Shown: positions 52,518 to 62,421 of the stretch, in pieces
How the letters are laid out: every line of letters starts with the position of its first letter
How positions within the stretch are numbered: the stretch's first letter is position 1
Assembly: GCA_023407575.1 (NCBI GenBank)
Contig: JAEYLX010000068.1
Coordinates: 114,117-178,116 of the forward strand
DNA length: 64,000 nucleotides
Direction of reading: 5' to 3'
Origin: Bacillota bacterium
GTDB taxonomy: Bacteria > Bacillota > Clostridia > Lachnospirales > Lachnospiraceae
The notes under the pieces: model-generated
What the model was told of the DNA's origin: nothing
Databases searched by the model: none
The model's input: only the letters and a program-made list of their open reading frames with translations
Made by a program: the position numbers and the translations under genes

Positions 52518-53627
52518 ATGAAAATCAAATGCCAAAAAGCGGATCTCTTAAATGGTGTTAACATAGTATTGAAAGCGGTTCCTGTAAAATCAACGATGCC
52601 AATCTTAGAGTGTCTGATTATAGAAGTTACAGACCAGGGAATTAAATTAATAGCAAATGATATGGAAGTTGGAATAGAGACCATAGTTAAGGGGTCCATT
52701 CTTGAAAGCGGATCTGTTGCTTTAAACGCTAAGATATTTTCTGAAATAGTTCGAAGACTTCCAGAGAATGAGGTAAGTATTTCAACTGACTCCTCCTATA
52801 TGACAGAAATAATATGTGAAAAAGCGAAGTTTTCTATTTCAGGTAGATCATCGGAAGAATTTCCTAATCTTCCAAAGATAGAAAAAGAGAACCCAGTTGT
52901 ATTATCACAATTCACATTAAAAGAAATTATTAGACAAACAGTATTTTCTATCTCAGATAATGAGAGTAACAAGATTATGACGGGTGAATTATTTGAAATT
53001 AAGCAGAATGAATTAAGAGTAATATCATTAGATGGTCATAGAATATCAATTCGTAAGGTAATTATGAAAGATTCTTATGAAGACAGGAAAGTAATTGTAC
53101 CAGGTAAGACCTTGAATGAAATAAGTAAAATATTATCTGGTGAGATTAATTCTTATGTTCATATCTTCTTTACAGAAAAACATGCCCTTTTTGAATTTGA
53201 TGATACTGTTGTATTAACCAGATTAATAGAAGGAGAGTATTACCGAATCGACCAAATGCTTTCCAGTGATTACGAAACAAAGGTAACGATTAATAAAAAA
53301 GAGCTACAAAGCTGTATCGAAAGAGCATCTTTGCTTATTAGAGAAACAGATAAGAAGCCAATTATTATTGACATTAAAGATAATGATTTTGAATTAAAAA
53401 TTAATACAGCCATTGGATCGATGAAAGAAGAAATTGATATTACTCTAGAAGGTAAAGATATAGTCATTGGATTTAATCCAAAGTTCTTAATTGATGCTCT
53501 TCGTGTTATTGATGATGAAACAATTGATATATATCTAATTAATGCAAAAGCTCCCTGTTTTATAAGAGATAAGGATCAGTCTTATATTTATTTAATTTTA
53601 CCGGTAAATATAAATGTTGTAGCATAA
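52518..53627 (+). CDS. dnaN: DNA polymerase III beta sliding clamp
   Basis: 369 aa, standard clamp length with three repeated domains. Recognisable segments: MKIKCQKADLLNGVNIVLKA, STMPILECLIIEV, ISGRSSEEFPNLP, IEGEYYRIDQMLS and a C-terminal LPVNI. The open frame extends 49 codons upstream, but homologue length and AGGGAG upstream support the ATG at 52518. Confidence 0.95.
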   Translation: MKIKCQKADLLNGVNIVLKAVPVKSTMPILECLIIEVTDQGIKLIANDMEVGIETIVKGSILESGSVALNAKIFSEIVRRLPENEVSISTDSSYMTEIICEKAKFSISGRSSEEFPNLPKIEKENPVVLSQFTLKEIIRQTVFSISDNESNKIMTGELFEIKQNELRVISLDGHRISIRKVIMKDSYEDRKVIVPGKTLNEISKILSGEINSYVHIFFTEKHALFEFDDTVVLTRLIEGEYYRIDQMLSSDYETKVTINKKELQSCIERASLLIRETDKKPIIIDIKDNDFELKINTAIGSMKEEIDITLEGKDIVIGFNPKFLIDALRVIDDETIDIYLINAKAPCFIRDKDQSYIYLILPVNINVVA

Positions 53628-53766
53628 TAAGAGAATGTAGTGTAAACTTATTCTTTGTAGTTTTCATGTAATTAATTGTATCTGCGTAACAAAAATGTGA
53701 GAATAAATTCTTTTCATTGTAAATTTACGCTTTTATGAATTATATCGTAAGAAATGGAGGATTTAT

Positions 53767-53976
53767 ATGCATCAGATTACGCTTAGAGATGAGTATATAA
53801 AACTTGGTCAGGCATTAAAGGCTGCTGGACTTGTGGATTCTGGAGTAGATGCAAAGAATGAAATAATAGATGGTATGGTTAAAGTCAATGGAGTTGTAGA
53901 AGTTCAAAGAGGTAAAAAACTTCATGATGGAGATATCGTTGAGTATCAAGGGGAACAAATTAAAATTATAAAATAG
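53767..53976 (+). CDS. yaaA: S4-domain RNA-binding protein YaaA
   Basis: 69 aa S4 domain: YIKLGQALKAAGLVDSGVDA, then DGMVKVNGVVEVQRGKKLHD. Typical small gene between dnaN and recF in Firmicutes, thought to act in ribosome-linked RNA binding. GGAGG upstream of the ATG. Confidence 0.93.
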   Translation: MHQITLRDEYIKLGQALKAAGLVDSGVDAKNEIIDGMVKVNGVVEVQRGKKLHDGDIVEYQGEQIKIIK

Positions 53977-54024
53977 TTCAGACTAAGTTAATTCTATTTT
54001 TGTAAAGGAAATATTGGTATCATT

Positions 54025-55107
54025 ATGATTGTTAAGTCGTTAGAGCTAAAGGATTATCGCAATTATAATAATCTTAATATGAATTTTTCTAGCGGCATCA
54101 ATATTTTATATGGGGAGAATGCTCAAGGAAAGACGAATATTCTTGAAGCTATTTATCTATGTGGAACTACAAAATCACATAGAGGTAGTAAGGACAAAGA
54201 AATAATTAAATTTGAACATGAGGAAGCTCATGTTAGAATAGGTTTGGAAAAAAATCTAATACCTCACCGACTAGATCTGCATTTGAAGAAAAATAAATCA
54301 AAAGGTGTTGCTATTGACGGAATTCCAATAAAAAAACAAAGTGAATTATTTGGTATGCTTAATTTAGTGTTTTTTTCACCGGAGGATTTATATATTATAA
54401 AAAATGGTCCTGCAGAAAGAAGACGTTTTCTGGATTTAGAATTATGCCAACTTGATAAAATATATTTAAACTATTTAGGTAACTACAATAAGGTTTTAGT
54501 ACAGCGTAATAATTTATTAAAGCAGATTAGTAATAACAGTAAATTATTGGATACACTTTACATATGGGATGAGAAACTTCTGGAATTTGGAGTTAAGATT
54601 ATTAAAACCAGAAGTGATTTTATTGTCCGTTTGAATGAAATAGTCAAAGATATTCACAGTAAATTAACTGGTGGAAAAGAAGAACTAATCCTTCAGTATG
54701 AACCAAATGTCAAAGAATCAGAGTTCGAAGGACGATTGAAAAAATCCCTGGAAAAGGATATTAGTTTAAAAATGACTAATGTTGGACCACACAGAGACGA
54801 CTTAAGTTTTCTTTTAAACAATATAGATATACGCAAATATGGATCTCAAGGTCAGCAACGTACGGCTGCACTTTCTTGTAAATTAGCGGAAATTGAATTG
54901 GTTAAAAATTTGATTAAGGAAAATCCAATACTATTACTGGATGATGTTTTATCAGAGCTTGATAGGCAAAGACAAAATTATCTCTTAAATAGCATAGGTG
55001 ATATACAGACGATCATTACATGTACAGGATTAGAAGAATTTGTCACTCATAGATTTGAGTATGATAAAATTTTTCAAGTAATCGAAGGTACGGTAACAGA
55101 TCACTAA
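54025..55107 (+). CDS. recF: DNA replication and repair protein RecF
   Basis: 360 aa SMC-like ATPase: Walker A GENAQGKTNILEAI, signature YGSQGQQRTAALS, Walker B ILLLDDVLSELD. Helps load RecA at gaps. Position and length are standard. Confidence 0.96.
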   Translation: MIVKSLELKDYRNYNNLNMNFSSGINILYGENAQGKTNILEAIYLCGTTKSHRGSKDKEIIKFEHEEAHVRIGLEKNLIPHRLDLHLKKNKSKGVAIDGIPIKKQSELFGMLNLVFFSPEDLYIIKNGPAERRRFLDLELCQLDKIYLNYLGNYNKVLVQRNNLLKQISNNSKLLDTLYIWDEKLLEFGVKIIKTRSDFIVRLNEIVKDIHSKLTGGKEELILQYEPNVKESEFEGRLKKSLEKDISLKMTNVGPHRDDLSFLLNNIDIRKYGSQGQQRTAALSCKLAEIELVKNLIKENPILLLDDVLSELDRQRQNYLLNSIGDIQTIITCTGLEEFVTHRFEYDKIFQVIEGTVTDH

Positions 55108-55111
55108 AACT

Positions 55112-55167
55112 ATGGAGGTTACACCCTTCATAAAAAATGGAGGTTAAATCCTCCAAATAACGGAGGA
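55112..55167 (+). promoter_or_regulatory. gyrB leader with two mini-ORFs and alternative hairpins
   Basis: Three GGAGG motifs (55114, 55139, 55162) and one TCCTCC (55149-55154). TCCTCC can pair upstream with the second GGAGG (6-bp stem, 6-base loop) or downstream with GGAGGA, the gyrB ribosome site (6-bp stem, 7-base loop), but not both. Two tiny frames start in the leader: 11 codons from 55112 and 7 codons from 55137, the latter stopping at 55160, two bases before the gyrB ribosome site. This looks like a translational switch; regulation is inferred. Confidence 0.5.
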
Positions 55168-55175
55168 TTGATAAA

Positions 55176-57083
55176 ATGAGTAACGAATATGGTGCAGATC
55201 AAATTCAAATTTTAGAGGGATTGGAAGCAGTAAGAAAACGTCCTGGTATGTATATTGGTTCAACTTCCTCTAAGGGGTTACACCATCTTGTTTACGAAAT
55301 TGTAGATAATGCCGTTGATGAAGCATTAGCTGGATTTTGTGATACGATTGAGGTATTTATTAATCCGGATAACTCAATCACTGTAACTGATAATGGTCGT
55401 GGTATCCCCGTTGGAATTAATCAAAAAGCGGGAATCCCAGCTGTTGAAGTTGTATTTACAATTCTTCATGCTGGTGGTAAATTTGGCGGTGGGGGATACA
55501 AGGTATCCGGCGGTCTTCATGGAGTTGGTGCGTCTGTTGTTAATGCTCTTTCTGAATGGTTAGAGGTAGAAATCTGTGTTGATGGTAAAAAATATCAGCA
55601 ACGCTATGAACGTGGTAAAGTTATGTACTCCCTAAAAGAAGTTGGAGATTCAGACTGTAGAGGAACTAAAGTAACCTTTTTACCAGATAAACAAATATTT
55701 GAAGAGACTGTATATGACTACGATATCTTAAAGCAAAGACTTCGTGAGATGGCATTCTTAACAAAGAATATTAAGATTATTCTTACAGACCTTAGAGAAG
55801 AACCGAAAGAACGTGAATTCCATTATGCAGGCGGTATTAAGGAGTATGTGGAATACTTGAACAAACATAAAGATCCTATCTATCCTGACATTATTTATTG
55901 CGAAGGACAAAGAGATGAGGTATATGTTGAGGTGGCATTGCAGCATAACAGTACCTACACTGAGGGAATTTATAGCTTTGTAAATAATATAACAACTCCG
56001 GAAGGTGGTACTCACCTGGCCGGGTTTAAAAATGCGATTACAAAAACCTTTAATGATTATGCAAGAACACAGAAGTATTTAAAGGATAGTGATGCAAATT
56101 TATCCGGAGAAGATATCAGAGAAGGCTTAACTGCAATTATTAGCATTAAGATTCCTGAGCCACAGTTTGAAGGTCAAACTAAGCAAAAATTAGGAAATAG
56201 TGAAGCAAGGGGAGCCGTAGATAGTGTTGTTAGTGAGCAGTTAACCTATTATCTGGAATTAAATCCTCAGGTTTCTAAAATGATATGTGAAAAGGCAGTA
56301 CTTGCTCAAAGAGCAAGGGATGCTGCGAGAAAAGCGAGAGATTTAACCAGAAGAAAAACAGCCTTAGAAGGTATGGCACTTCCAGGTAAACTTGCTGACT
56401 GCTCAGAAAAAGATCCATCAAAATGTGAAATCTATATCGTTGAGGGTGATTCTGCGGGTGGCTCAGCCAAAACAGCTAGAACCAGAGCAACGCAAGCAAT
56501 ACTTCCACTTAGAGGGAAAATTTTAAATGTTGAGAAATCGAGACTTGATAAGATATTAGTGAACAATGAAATTAAAGCTATGATAACAGCTTTTGGAACA
56601 GGTATTTCGGATGATTTTGATATATCAAGATTACGTTATCATAAAATTATTATTATGACAGATGCCGATGTGGATGGAGCACATATTAGCACTTTATTAT
56701 TAACGTTCTTTTATAGATTTATGCCAGATCTTATCAAACAAGGATATGTGTATCTGGCTCAGCCTCCACTATACAAAGTGGAAAAAGGCAAAACAGTACG
56801 TTACGTATATAGCGATGAAGAGTTAAATCAAGTACTCACTGAAATAGGCAGGGATGGAAATAATAAAATTCAACGTTATAAAGGTCTTGGTGAAATGGAT
56901 GCTGAGCAGCTATGGGATACCACAATGGATCCTGAAACAAGAACGCTTTTAAGAGTAACGATGGATGAGGAACAGTCTTCAGAGGTTGATTTAACCTTTA
57001 CAACCTTAATGGGTGATAAGGTTGAACCAAGAAGAGAATTTATCGAAGCGAATGCAAAATATGTAAAAAATCTTGATGTTTAA
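55176..57083 (+). CDS. gyrB: DNA gyrase subunit B
   Basis: 635 aa, the size of Firmicute GyrB. GHKL ATPase (VDNAVDEALAGF, GRGIPVG, GLHGVGASVVNALS), transducer, and Toprim domain (VEGDSAGGSAK, DADVDGAHI) with PLRGKILNVEKS. With GyrA it introduces negative supercoils. Confidence 0.98.
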   Translation: MSNEYGADQIQILEGLEAVRKRPGMYIGSTSSKGLHHLVYEIVDNAVDEALAGFCDTIEVFINPDNSITVTDNGRGIPVGINQKAGIPAVEVVFTILHAGGKFGGGGYKVSGGLHGVGASVVNALSEWLEVEICVDGKKYQQRYERGKVMYSLKEVGDSDCRGTKVTFLPDKQIFEETVYDYDILKQRLREMAFLTKNIKIILTDLREEPKEREFHYAGGIKEYVEYLNKHKDPIYPDIIYCEGQRDEVYVEVALQHNSTYTEGIYSFVNNITTPEGGTHLAGFKNAITKTFNDYARTQKYLKDSDANLSGEDIREGLTAIISIKIPEPQFEGQTKQKLGNSEARGAVDSVVSEQLTYYLELNPQVSKMICEKAVLAQRARDAARKARDLTRRKTALEGMALPGKLADCSEKDPSKCEIYIVEGDSAGGSAKTARTRATQAILPLRGKILNVEKSRLDKILVNNEIKAMITAFGTGISDDFDISRLRYHKIIIMTDADVDGAHISTLLLTFFYRFMPDLIKQGYVYLAQPPLYKVEKGKTVRYVYSDEELNQVLTEIGRDGNNKIQRYKGLGEMDAEQLWDTTMDPETRTLLRVTMDEEQSSEVDLTFTTLMGDKVEPRREFIEANAKYVKNLDV

Positions 57084-57233
57084 TATTAAATAAGTGTATA
57101 TTGTTTTTAATAAATCAAAATCAACCTAAATAACCACATAAGTAGGATATAACCGCAAAAGTCGGATTATTTGGGAAATCAATTAAACTTTATGATAGGT
57201 CTAATTGATGAAGATTCGAACGGAGGAAAAGTA

Positions 57234-59873
57234 ATGGAAGAGAATATCTTCGACAAGGTGCATGACATAGATCTACGAAAGACAATGGAAACATCCTATA
57301 TCGATTATGCCATGTCCGTAATTGCTGCGCGTGCCTTGCCAGATGTAAGGGATGGTTTGAAGCCGGTACAAAGAAGAATTTTATACGCAATGATTGAGCT
57401 GAACAACGGTCCTGACAAACCTCACAGAAAATGTGCCCGTATTGTCGGTGATACCATGGGTAAATATCATCCTCATGGAGACAGTTCTATTTATGATGCA
57501 TTGGTAAAATTGGCTCAGGATTTCTCTACCAGATATCCTTTAATTGATGGACACGGAAATTTCGGCTCAGTGGATGGCGATAGCGCAGCTGCGATGAGAT
57601 ATACCGAGGCTCGTTTAAGCAAGATATCCATGGAGATGTTATCTGACATCAATAAAGATACGGTTGACTTTTCTCCTAACTTTGACGAAACAGAAAAAGA
57701 GCCTAATGTACTGCCTTCCAGATATCCAAACCTTTTGGTAAATGGAACTTCAGGTATTGCTGTAGGTATGGCAACTAATATTCCTCCTCACAATTTACGT
57801 GAGATTATTGATGGTGTTTTAAAAATTATTAATAATTACATTGAAGAGAATAGAGTAACTGAGATAGATGAATTATTAAAGATTATCAAAGGACCTGATT
57901 TCCCAACTGGTGCTGAGATTCTTGGAACAGCTGGAATTGAAGAAGCATATAGAACAGGTCGTGGTAAGGTTAGAGTTCGTGCTGTTACGGATATCGAAGC
58001 AATGCCAAATGGAAAAAATCGAATCATTGTAACTGAATTACCTTACATGGTTAATAAAGCACGTTTAATTGAAAAAATTGCTGAGCTTGTAAAAGATAAA
58101 AAAATTGATGGTATTACAGAGCTCCGTGATGAATCCGATCGTACCGGTATGAGAATTGTAATCGAGTTACGTAGAGATGTGAATGCGAATGTAATGTTAA
58201 ATCATTTATACAAACATACACAGATGCAGGATACCTTCGGTGTAATTATGTTAGCGTTAGTTAACAATGAACCTCGTGTCTTAAATCTATATCAAATGCT
58301 GGATTATTACTTACAACACCAGAAAGAGGTAGTAACCAGAAGGACAAAATATGATTTAAATAAAGCAGAAGAAAGAGCTCATATTTTACAGGGCTTATTA
58401 ATTGCACTTGATAATATTGATGAAGTAATATCCATTATCCGTTCTTCACAAAATGGACCTATAGCAAAAGAGCGTTTAATTGAGCGTTTTGCACTTTCCG
58501 ATGTACAAGCACAAGCAATCATTGATATGAGACTTCGTGCTCTAACAGGTCTTGAAAGAGAGAGACTAGAGAACGAATATGCTGAGCTTATGGCAAAGAT
58601 TGCTGAATATAAGGCAATTTTAGCAGATGAAAAGTTGTTACTTGGTGTAATTAAAGATGAAATAACAATAATTAGAGATAAGTTTGGTGATGAAAGAAGA
58701 ACATCCATTGGATTTGATGAGTTTGATATTTCCATGGAGGATTTAATTCCAAATGAAAGCACTGTCATAGCTATGACTAGACTCGGATATATCAAACGTA
58801 TGACCATTGATAACTTTAAGAGTCAGCATCGTGGTGGTAAGGGAATTAAAGGAATGCATACAATTGATGAAGATTTTATCGAAGATCTCCTAATGACCAC
58901 CAACCATCACTACATCATGTTCTTTACAAATAAGGGTAGAGTGTACCGTTTAAAGGCTTATGAAATTCCTGAGTCTGGAAGAACAGCGAGAGGAACTGCT
59001 ATCGTGAACCTTCTTCAGTTACTGCCAGAAGAAAGAATTACAGCAATTATTCCGTTGAAAGAGTACCAGGAAAATCGATTTTTATTTATGGCTACCAAGA
59101 ATGGTATTGTAAAGAAAACGCCAATTAAAGAGTATGAAAACATTAGAAAATCTGGTCTTCAGGCAATTAGCCTAAGAGAAGATGATGAGTTAATTGAAGT
59201 TAAATCAACCAACCATCTGAAAGATATTATACTTGTAACAAAGAATGGTATGTGTATCCGATTTAACGAACGTGATGTTAGACCGACAGGAAGAACTTCC
59301 ATGGGTGTAATTGGTATGACCTTAACTGGAGATGATGAAATTGTTGGTATGCAGCTTAATACTCAGGGAGAATATTTATTATTTGTATCTGAACATGGTA
59401 TGGGTAAACGTACCCTAATGGAAGAATTCACAGTTCAACGTCGAGGCGGTAAAGGTGTAAAATGCTACAAAATAACAGAAAAAACTGGTGATGTAGTAGG
59501 TGTAAAGGCAGTAAATGAAGAGAATGAAGTTATTCTTATCACTACCGAAGGCATTGTTATTCGTTTAATGGTAAATGACATTTCCATACTTGGACGTATT
59601 ACCTTAGGTGTAAAATTAATGTCTATTGATTCTGATACGGATATTACAGTAGCCAGATTAGCTAAGGTAAGAGAAAGTAACACAATTACTTCAGATGATG
59701 ATGTAATTAAAAATCTTGAAAAAGAGCTTGATGAAGAATCAGTTGAAGTAGATCTGTCAGAATTTGCACAGGATTCTGAGTACGAGTCAGTTGATCTTCC
59801 AGAGGATCATTCCTTAGAAAATTTATTAAATAAGATTGAAGAAGATACGCTAGAGGATGAGGACAAAGAATAA
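57234..59873 (+). CDS. gyrA: DNA gyrase subunit A
   Basis: 879 aa. Winged-helix domain with the active-site Tyr in AAMRYTEARLSKI, the quinolone region GKYHPHGDSSIYDALV, and a C-terminal beta-pinwheel with the GyrA box VQRRGGKG that makes it a gyrase rather than Topo IV. A long acidic tail ends the protein. ATG 57234 has GGAGG seven bases upstream; the frame from 57171 lacks one. Confidence 0.98.
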   Translation: MEENIFDKVHDIDLRKTMETSYIDYAMSVIAARALPDVRDGLKPVQRRILYAMIELNNGPDKPHRKCARIVGDTMGKYHPHGDSSIYDALVKLAQDFSTRYPLIDGHGNFGSVDGDSAAAMRYTEARLSKISMEMLSDINKDTVDFSPNFDETEKEPNVLPSRYPNLLVNGTSGIAVGMATNIPPHNLREIIDGVLKIINNYIEENRVTEIDELLKIIKGPDFPTGAEILGTAGIEEAYRTGRGKVRVRAVTDIEAMPNGKNRIIVTELPYMVNKARLIEKIAELVKDKKIDGITELRDESDRTGMRIVIELRRDVNANVMLNHLYKHTQMQDTFGVIMLALVNNEPRVLNLYQMLDYYLQHQKEVVTRRTKYDLNKAEERAHILQGLLIALDNIDEVISIIRSSQNGPIAKERLIERFALSDVQAQAIIDMRLRALTGLERERLENEYAELMAKIAEYKAILADEKLLLGVIKDEITIIRDKFGDERRTSIGFDEFDISMEDLIPNESTVIAMTRLGYIKRMTIDNFKSQHRGGKGIKGMHTIDEDFIEDLLMTTNHHYIMFFTNKGRVYRLKAYEIPESGRTARGTAIVNLLQLLPEERITAIIPLKEYQENRFLFMATKNGIVKKTPIKEYENIRKSGLQAISLREDDELIEVKSTNHLKDIILVTKNGMCIRFNERDVRPTGRTSMGVIGMTLTGDDEIVGMQLNTQGEYLLFVSEHGMGKRTLMEEFTVQRRGGKGVKCYKITEKTGDVVGVKAVNEENEVILITTEGIVIRLMVNDISILGRITLGVKLMSIDSDTDITVARLAKVRESNTITSDDDVIKNLEKELDEESVEVDLSEFAQDSEYESVDLPEDHSLENLLNKIEEDTLEDEDKE

Positions 59874-59960
59874 GTAACTATTCTGTAAAGATAGGTCTTT
59901 CGAAAATAAACCGAATAGTATTTTAACTTAAGTCTTGAATAATTTTCAAATAGGAGTTAT

Positions 59961-60803
59961 ATGAGAAATATACACACAGATATTATTATAAAAAATATAA
60001 AAGAAATGTGCATCGAAGCCAACTATAAGTTGGCTTCTGATGTAGATAAAAGAGTTAGAGGAGCTTCATCAAGAGAGGAATCCGCTCTTGGTAAACAAAT
60101 ACTAGAACAATTAAATGAAAACTTAGATATAGCAGCGGTCGATAGTATCCCGATATGTCAGGATACTGGAATGACGGTTGTTTTTATTGAAATTGGACAA
60201 GATGTTCATATTGAGGGTCAGGGTTTAGAAGAAGCAGTAAATGAAGGAATTCGTCAAGGCTATGAGGAAGGATATTTAAGAAAATCTGTTGTTTCAGATC
60301 CTTTGCTTCGAATAAATACAAAAGATAATACGCCGGGAATCATACATTATCAGCTTGTAACCGGGGACAAACTTAAGATAACAGTTGCACCTAAGGGGTT
60401 CGGAAGTGAGAATATGAGTCGAGTTTATATGCTAAAACCCTCAGATGGCGAAGAAGGGGTAATAAAGGCTGTTCTTGAAACGGTCAAGTTAGCAGGGCCA
60501 AATGCTTGCCCCCCAATTGTTGTTGGTGTTGGTATCGGTGGTGATTTTGAAAAATGTACAATTTTATCGAAAAAGGCTCTGGTCAGGAGTATGGATGAAC
60601 CCTCTAAGTTGGATCATATTAAAAGACTGGAAGAAGAAATATTAACTCAGATTAATGACCTCGGAATTGGACCGGGTGGTTTTGGTGGTAAGATTACTGC
60701 ACTTGGAGTTAATATAGAAACCTATCCAACTCATATTGCAGGTCTTCCAGTTGCAATTAATATATGTTGTCATGTTAACCGTCATATAAGTAGAACTTTA
60801 TAG
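59961..60803 (+). CDS. fumarate hydratase class I, alpha subunit
   Basis: 280 aa, the separate N-terminal subunit of class I iron-sulfur fumarase (TtdA-like). Motifs SIPICQDTGMTVVFIEIG and GPNACPPIVVGVGIGGDFEK supply cluster cysteines; GGFGGKITALG is also conserved. Interconverts fumarate and malate; oxygen-sensitive 4Fe-4S enzyme. Followed by the beta subunit. Confidence 0.94.
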   Translation: MRNIHTDIIIKNIKEMCIEANYKLASDVDKRVRGASSREESALGKQILEQLNENLDIAAVDSIPICQDTGMTVVFIEIGQDVHIEGQGLEEAVNEGIRQGYEEGYLRKSVVSDPLLRINTKDNTPGIIHYQLVTGDKLKITVAPKGFGSENMSRVYMLKPSDGEEGVIKAVLETVKLAGPNACPPIVVGVGIGGDFEKCTILSKKALVRSMDEPSKLDHIKRLEEEILTQINDLGIGPGGFGGKITALGVNIETYPTHIAGLPVAINICCHVNRHISRTL

Positions 60804-60943
60804 ATAATATTAAGGATTATATTTTTTACTATAACATCTATACCAGATTATAAATCCATTATTACTTGGAAAGGATATAGTTGACGAATAACCTTATATC
60901 ATCCAAAGTAATATTACAAAAGTAAAAATAAAGAGGATTTTAC

Positions 60944-61486
60944 ATGGATAAGTATATTAAAACCCCGCTTACCAACGAAATAGTTCAAAACTTACAAGCA
61001 GGTGATTATGTTTATATAACAGGTACCATTTACTCAGCAAGAGATGCTGCACACAAAAGAATGTATGATATGTTAGTTGAGGGGAATTCTTTGCCCTTTG
61101 ATATTAATAACTCTATCGTATACTACCTTGGACCAACTCCAGAAAGAGAAGGACAAGTAATAGGATCAGCTGGACCAACGACTAGTAGCAGAATGGACAA
61201 ATACACTCCTGCTCTTTTAGAAAAAGGGTTGAAGGGTATGATAGGTAAAGGTAAAAGAAGTAAAGAAGTTATTGACTCAATGGTTAAAAACAGGGCTGTA
61301 TATTTTGCTGCAGTTGGTGGTGCTGGTGCGCTGTTATCAAAAAAAATAAAATTATCTAAAATAATTGCATATGATGACCTTGGAACGGAAGCAATAAGAG
61401 AACTTTACGTTGAGGATTTTCCTGTAATTGTTGTAATTGATACAATGGGAAATAATTTATATGAAATAGTTATGAAAAAGAATTGA
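60944..61486 (+). CDS. fumarate hydratase class I, beta subunit
   Basis: 180 aa TtdB-like subunit: GDYVYITGTIYSARDAAHKRM and GPTTSSRMDKYTP, then KGMIGKG and AVGGAGALLSKKI. Completes the enzyme with the alpha subunit 140 bases upstream. Confidence 0.94.
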   Translation: MDKYIKTPLTNEIVQNLQAGDYVYITGTIYSARDAAHKRMYDMLVEGNSLPFDINNSIVYYLGPTPEREGQVIGSAGPTTSSRMDKYTPALLEKGLKGMIGKGKRSKEVIDSMVKNRAVYFAAVGGAGALLSKKIKLSKIIAYDDLGTEAIRELYVEDFPVIVVIDTMGNNLYEIVMKKN

Positions 61487-61572
61487 CAAAAGAGAAGTCT
61501 TTTGCTATACTTGATTTTGCCTTTGTAAAGAGGCAAGCTAATTGAATGAAAATAATATAAGTTCAGTTTCTT

Positions 61573-61660
61573 GGAGAAATACTCAAGAGGCCGAAGAGGC
61601 GCCCCTGCTAAGGGTGTAGGTCGGGTGACCGGCGCGAGGGTTCAAATCCCTCTTTCTCCG
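61573..61660 (+). tRNA. tRNA-Ser(GCT)
   Basis: 88-nt class II tRNA with acceptor GGAGAAA/TTTCTCC, anticodon arm CCCCT-GCTAAGG region with anticodon GCT, a long variable arm (GTCGGGTGACCGGC), T arm GAGGG-TTCAAAT-CCCTC and discriminator G. Confidence 0.95.
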
Positions 61661-61663
61661 TTT

Positions 61664-61715
61664 AAATAAATCCGAACATAATTCTTTTTTAAAGGATATG
61701 TTCGGATTTATTTTT
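61664..61715 (+). terminator. terminator of tRNA-Ser
   Basis: Sixteen-base-pair stem (61664-61679 with 61698-61713), 18-base loop, then T run. Starts four bases after the tRNA. Confidence 0.9.
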
Positions 61716-61837
61716 GTATAAATTTATATACATAGACTACTTAAAAAAAGGAAATGCATTTATTAACAAAGACATGGTTGATATCTCATTAATTAGTATA
61801 ATATTTATGATACTAATTAAAGGAGGGATAGAGAAAA

Positions 61838-62162
61838 ATGAAATTACGAGGATATTGTCCAGGGGATTGTAAAGAGATAGTTAATTTATTCTATGAAACA
61901 GTTCATTCTGTTAATACCAGGGGTTATACGGAACCTCAAACAAATGAGTGGGCATCATGAAATAATAATTTAAAAAAATGGAATACAAAACTTATAGCCA
62001 ATTATACTGTTGTTATAGAGAAAGATAGTAAAAATTGTTGGTTTTGCAATTCATTACAACTGACGCATCGATAACAGCAAAATCTTTTTTGAAAAGAGGG
62101 GTTATGTAATACTGAAAGCACAGACAGTAGAAATTAGAGGACAACATTTTAAATATTTTTAA
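61838..62162 (+). pseudogene. decayed GNAT acetyltransferase (YafP-like)
   Basis: AGGAGGG and ATG introduce MKLRGYCPGDCKEIVNLFYE, then TVHSVNTRGYTEPQ and a TGA stop after NEWAS. The frame resumes as WNTKLIANYTVVIEKDSK, shifts to IVGFAIH, then jumps to TTDASITAKSFL and, in another frame, EKRGYVILKAQTVEIRGQ with HFKYF before the stop at 62162. The order matches YafP-type GNAT proteins, but the central acetyl-CoA-binding region (about 50-60 residues) is deleted. One stop, one deletion and frameshifts make it non-functional. Confidence 0.8.
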
Positions 62163-62421
62163 AATAGTAAAACAATTATAAGAATTAAATATAGATATAA
62201 ATAATAATCCATTTAATAATATTTCTCACTAATCATACTGCAAAATTAAAACAAAAAAACTATCATTTACATTAGTATAACATTGTACAAAACATTACAA
62301 AGATTAAACAAGGATTTACTAAAAATAGTATGATACAATTATTTGTAAATAGCTGGATTATAAAAAGTAAGTAATAGTAAGATATTGAGGTAAATAGGTT
62401 TTAGATGAGCGGAGGGAAAAA

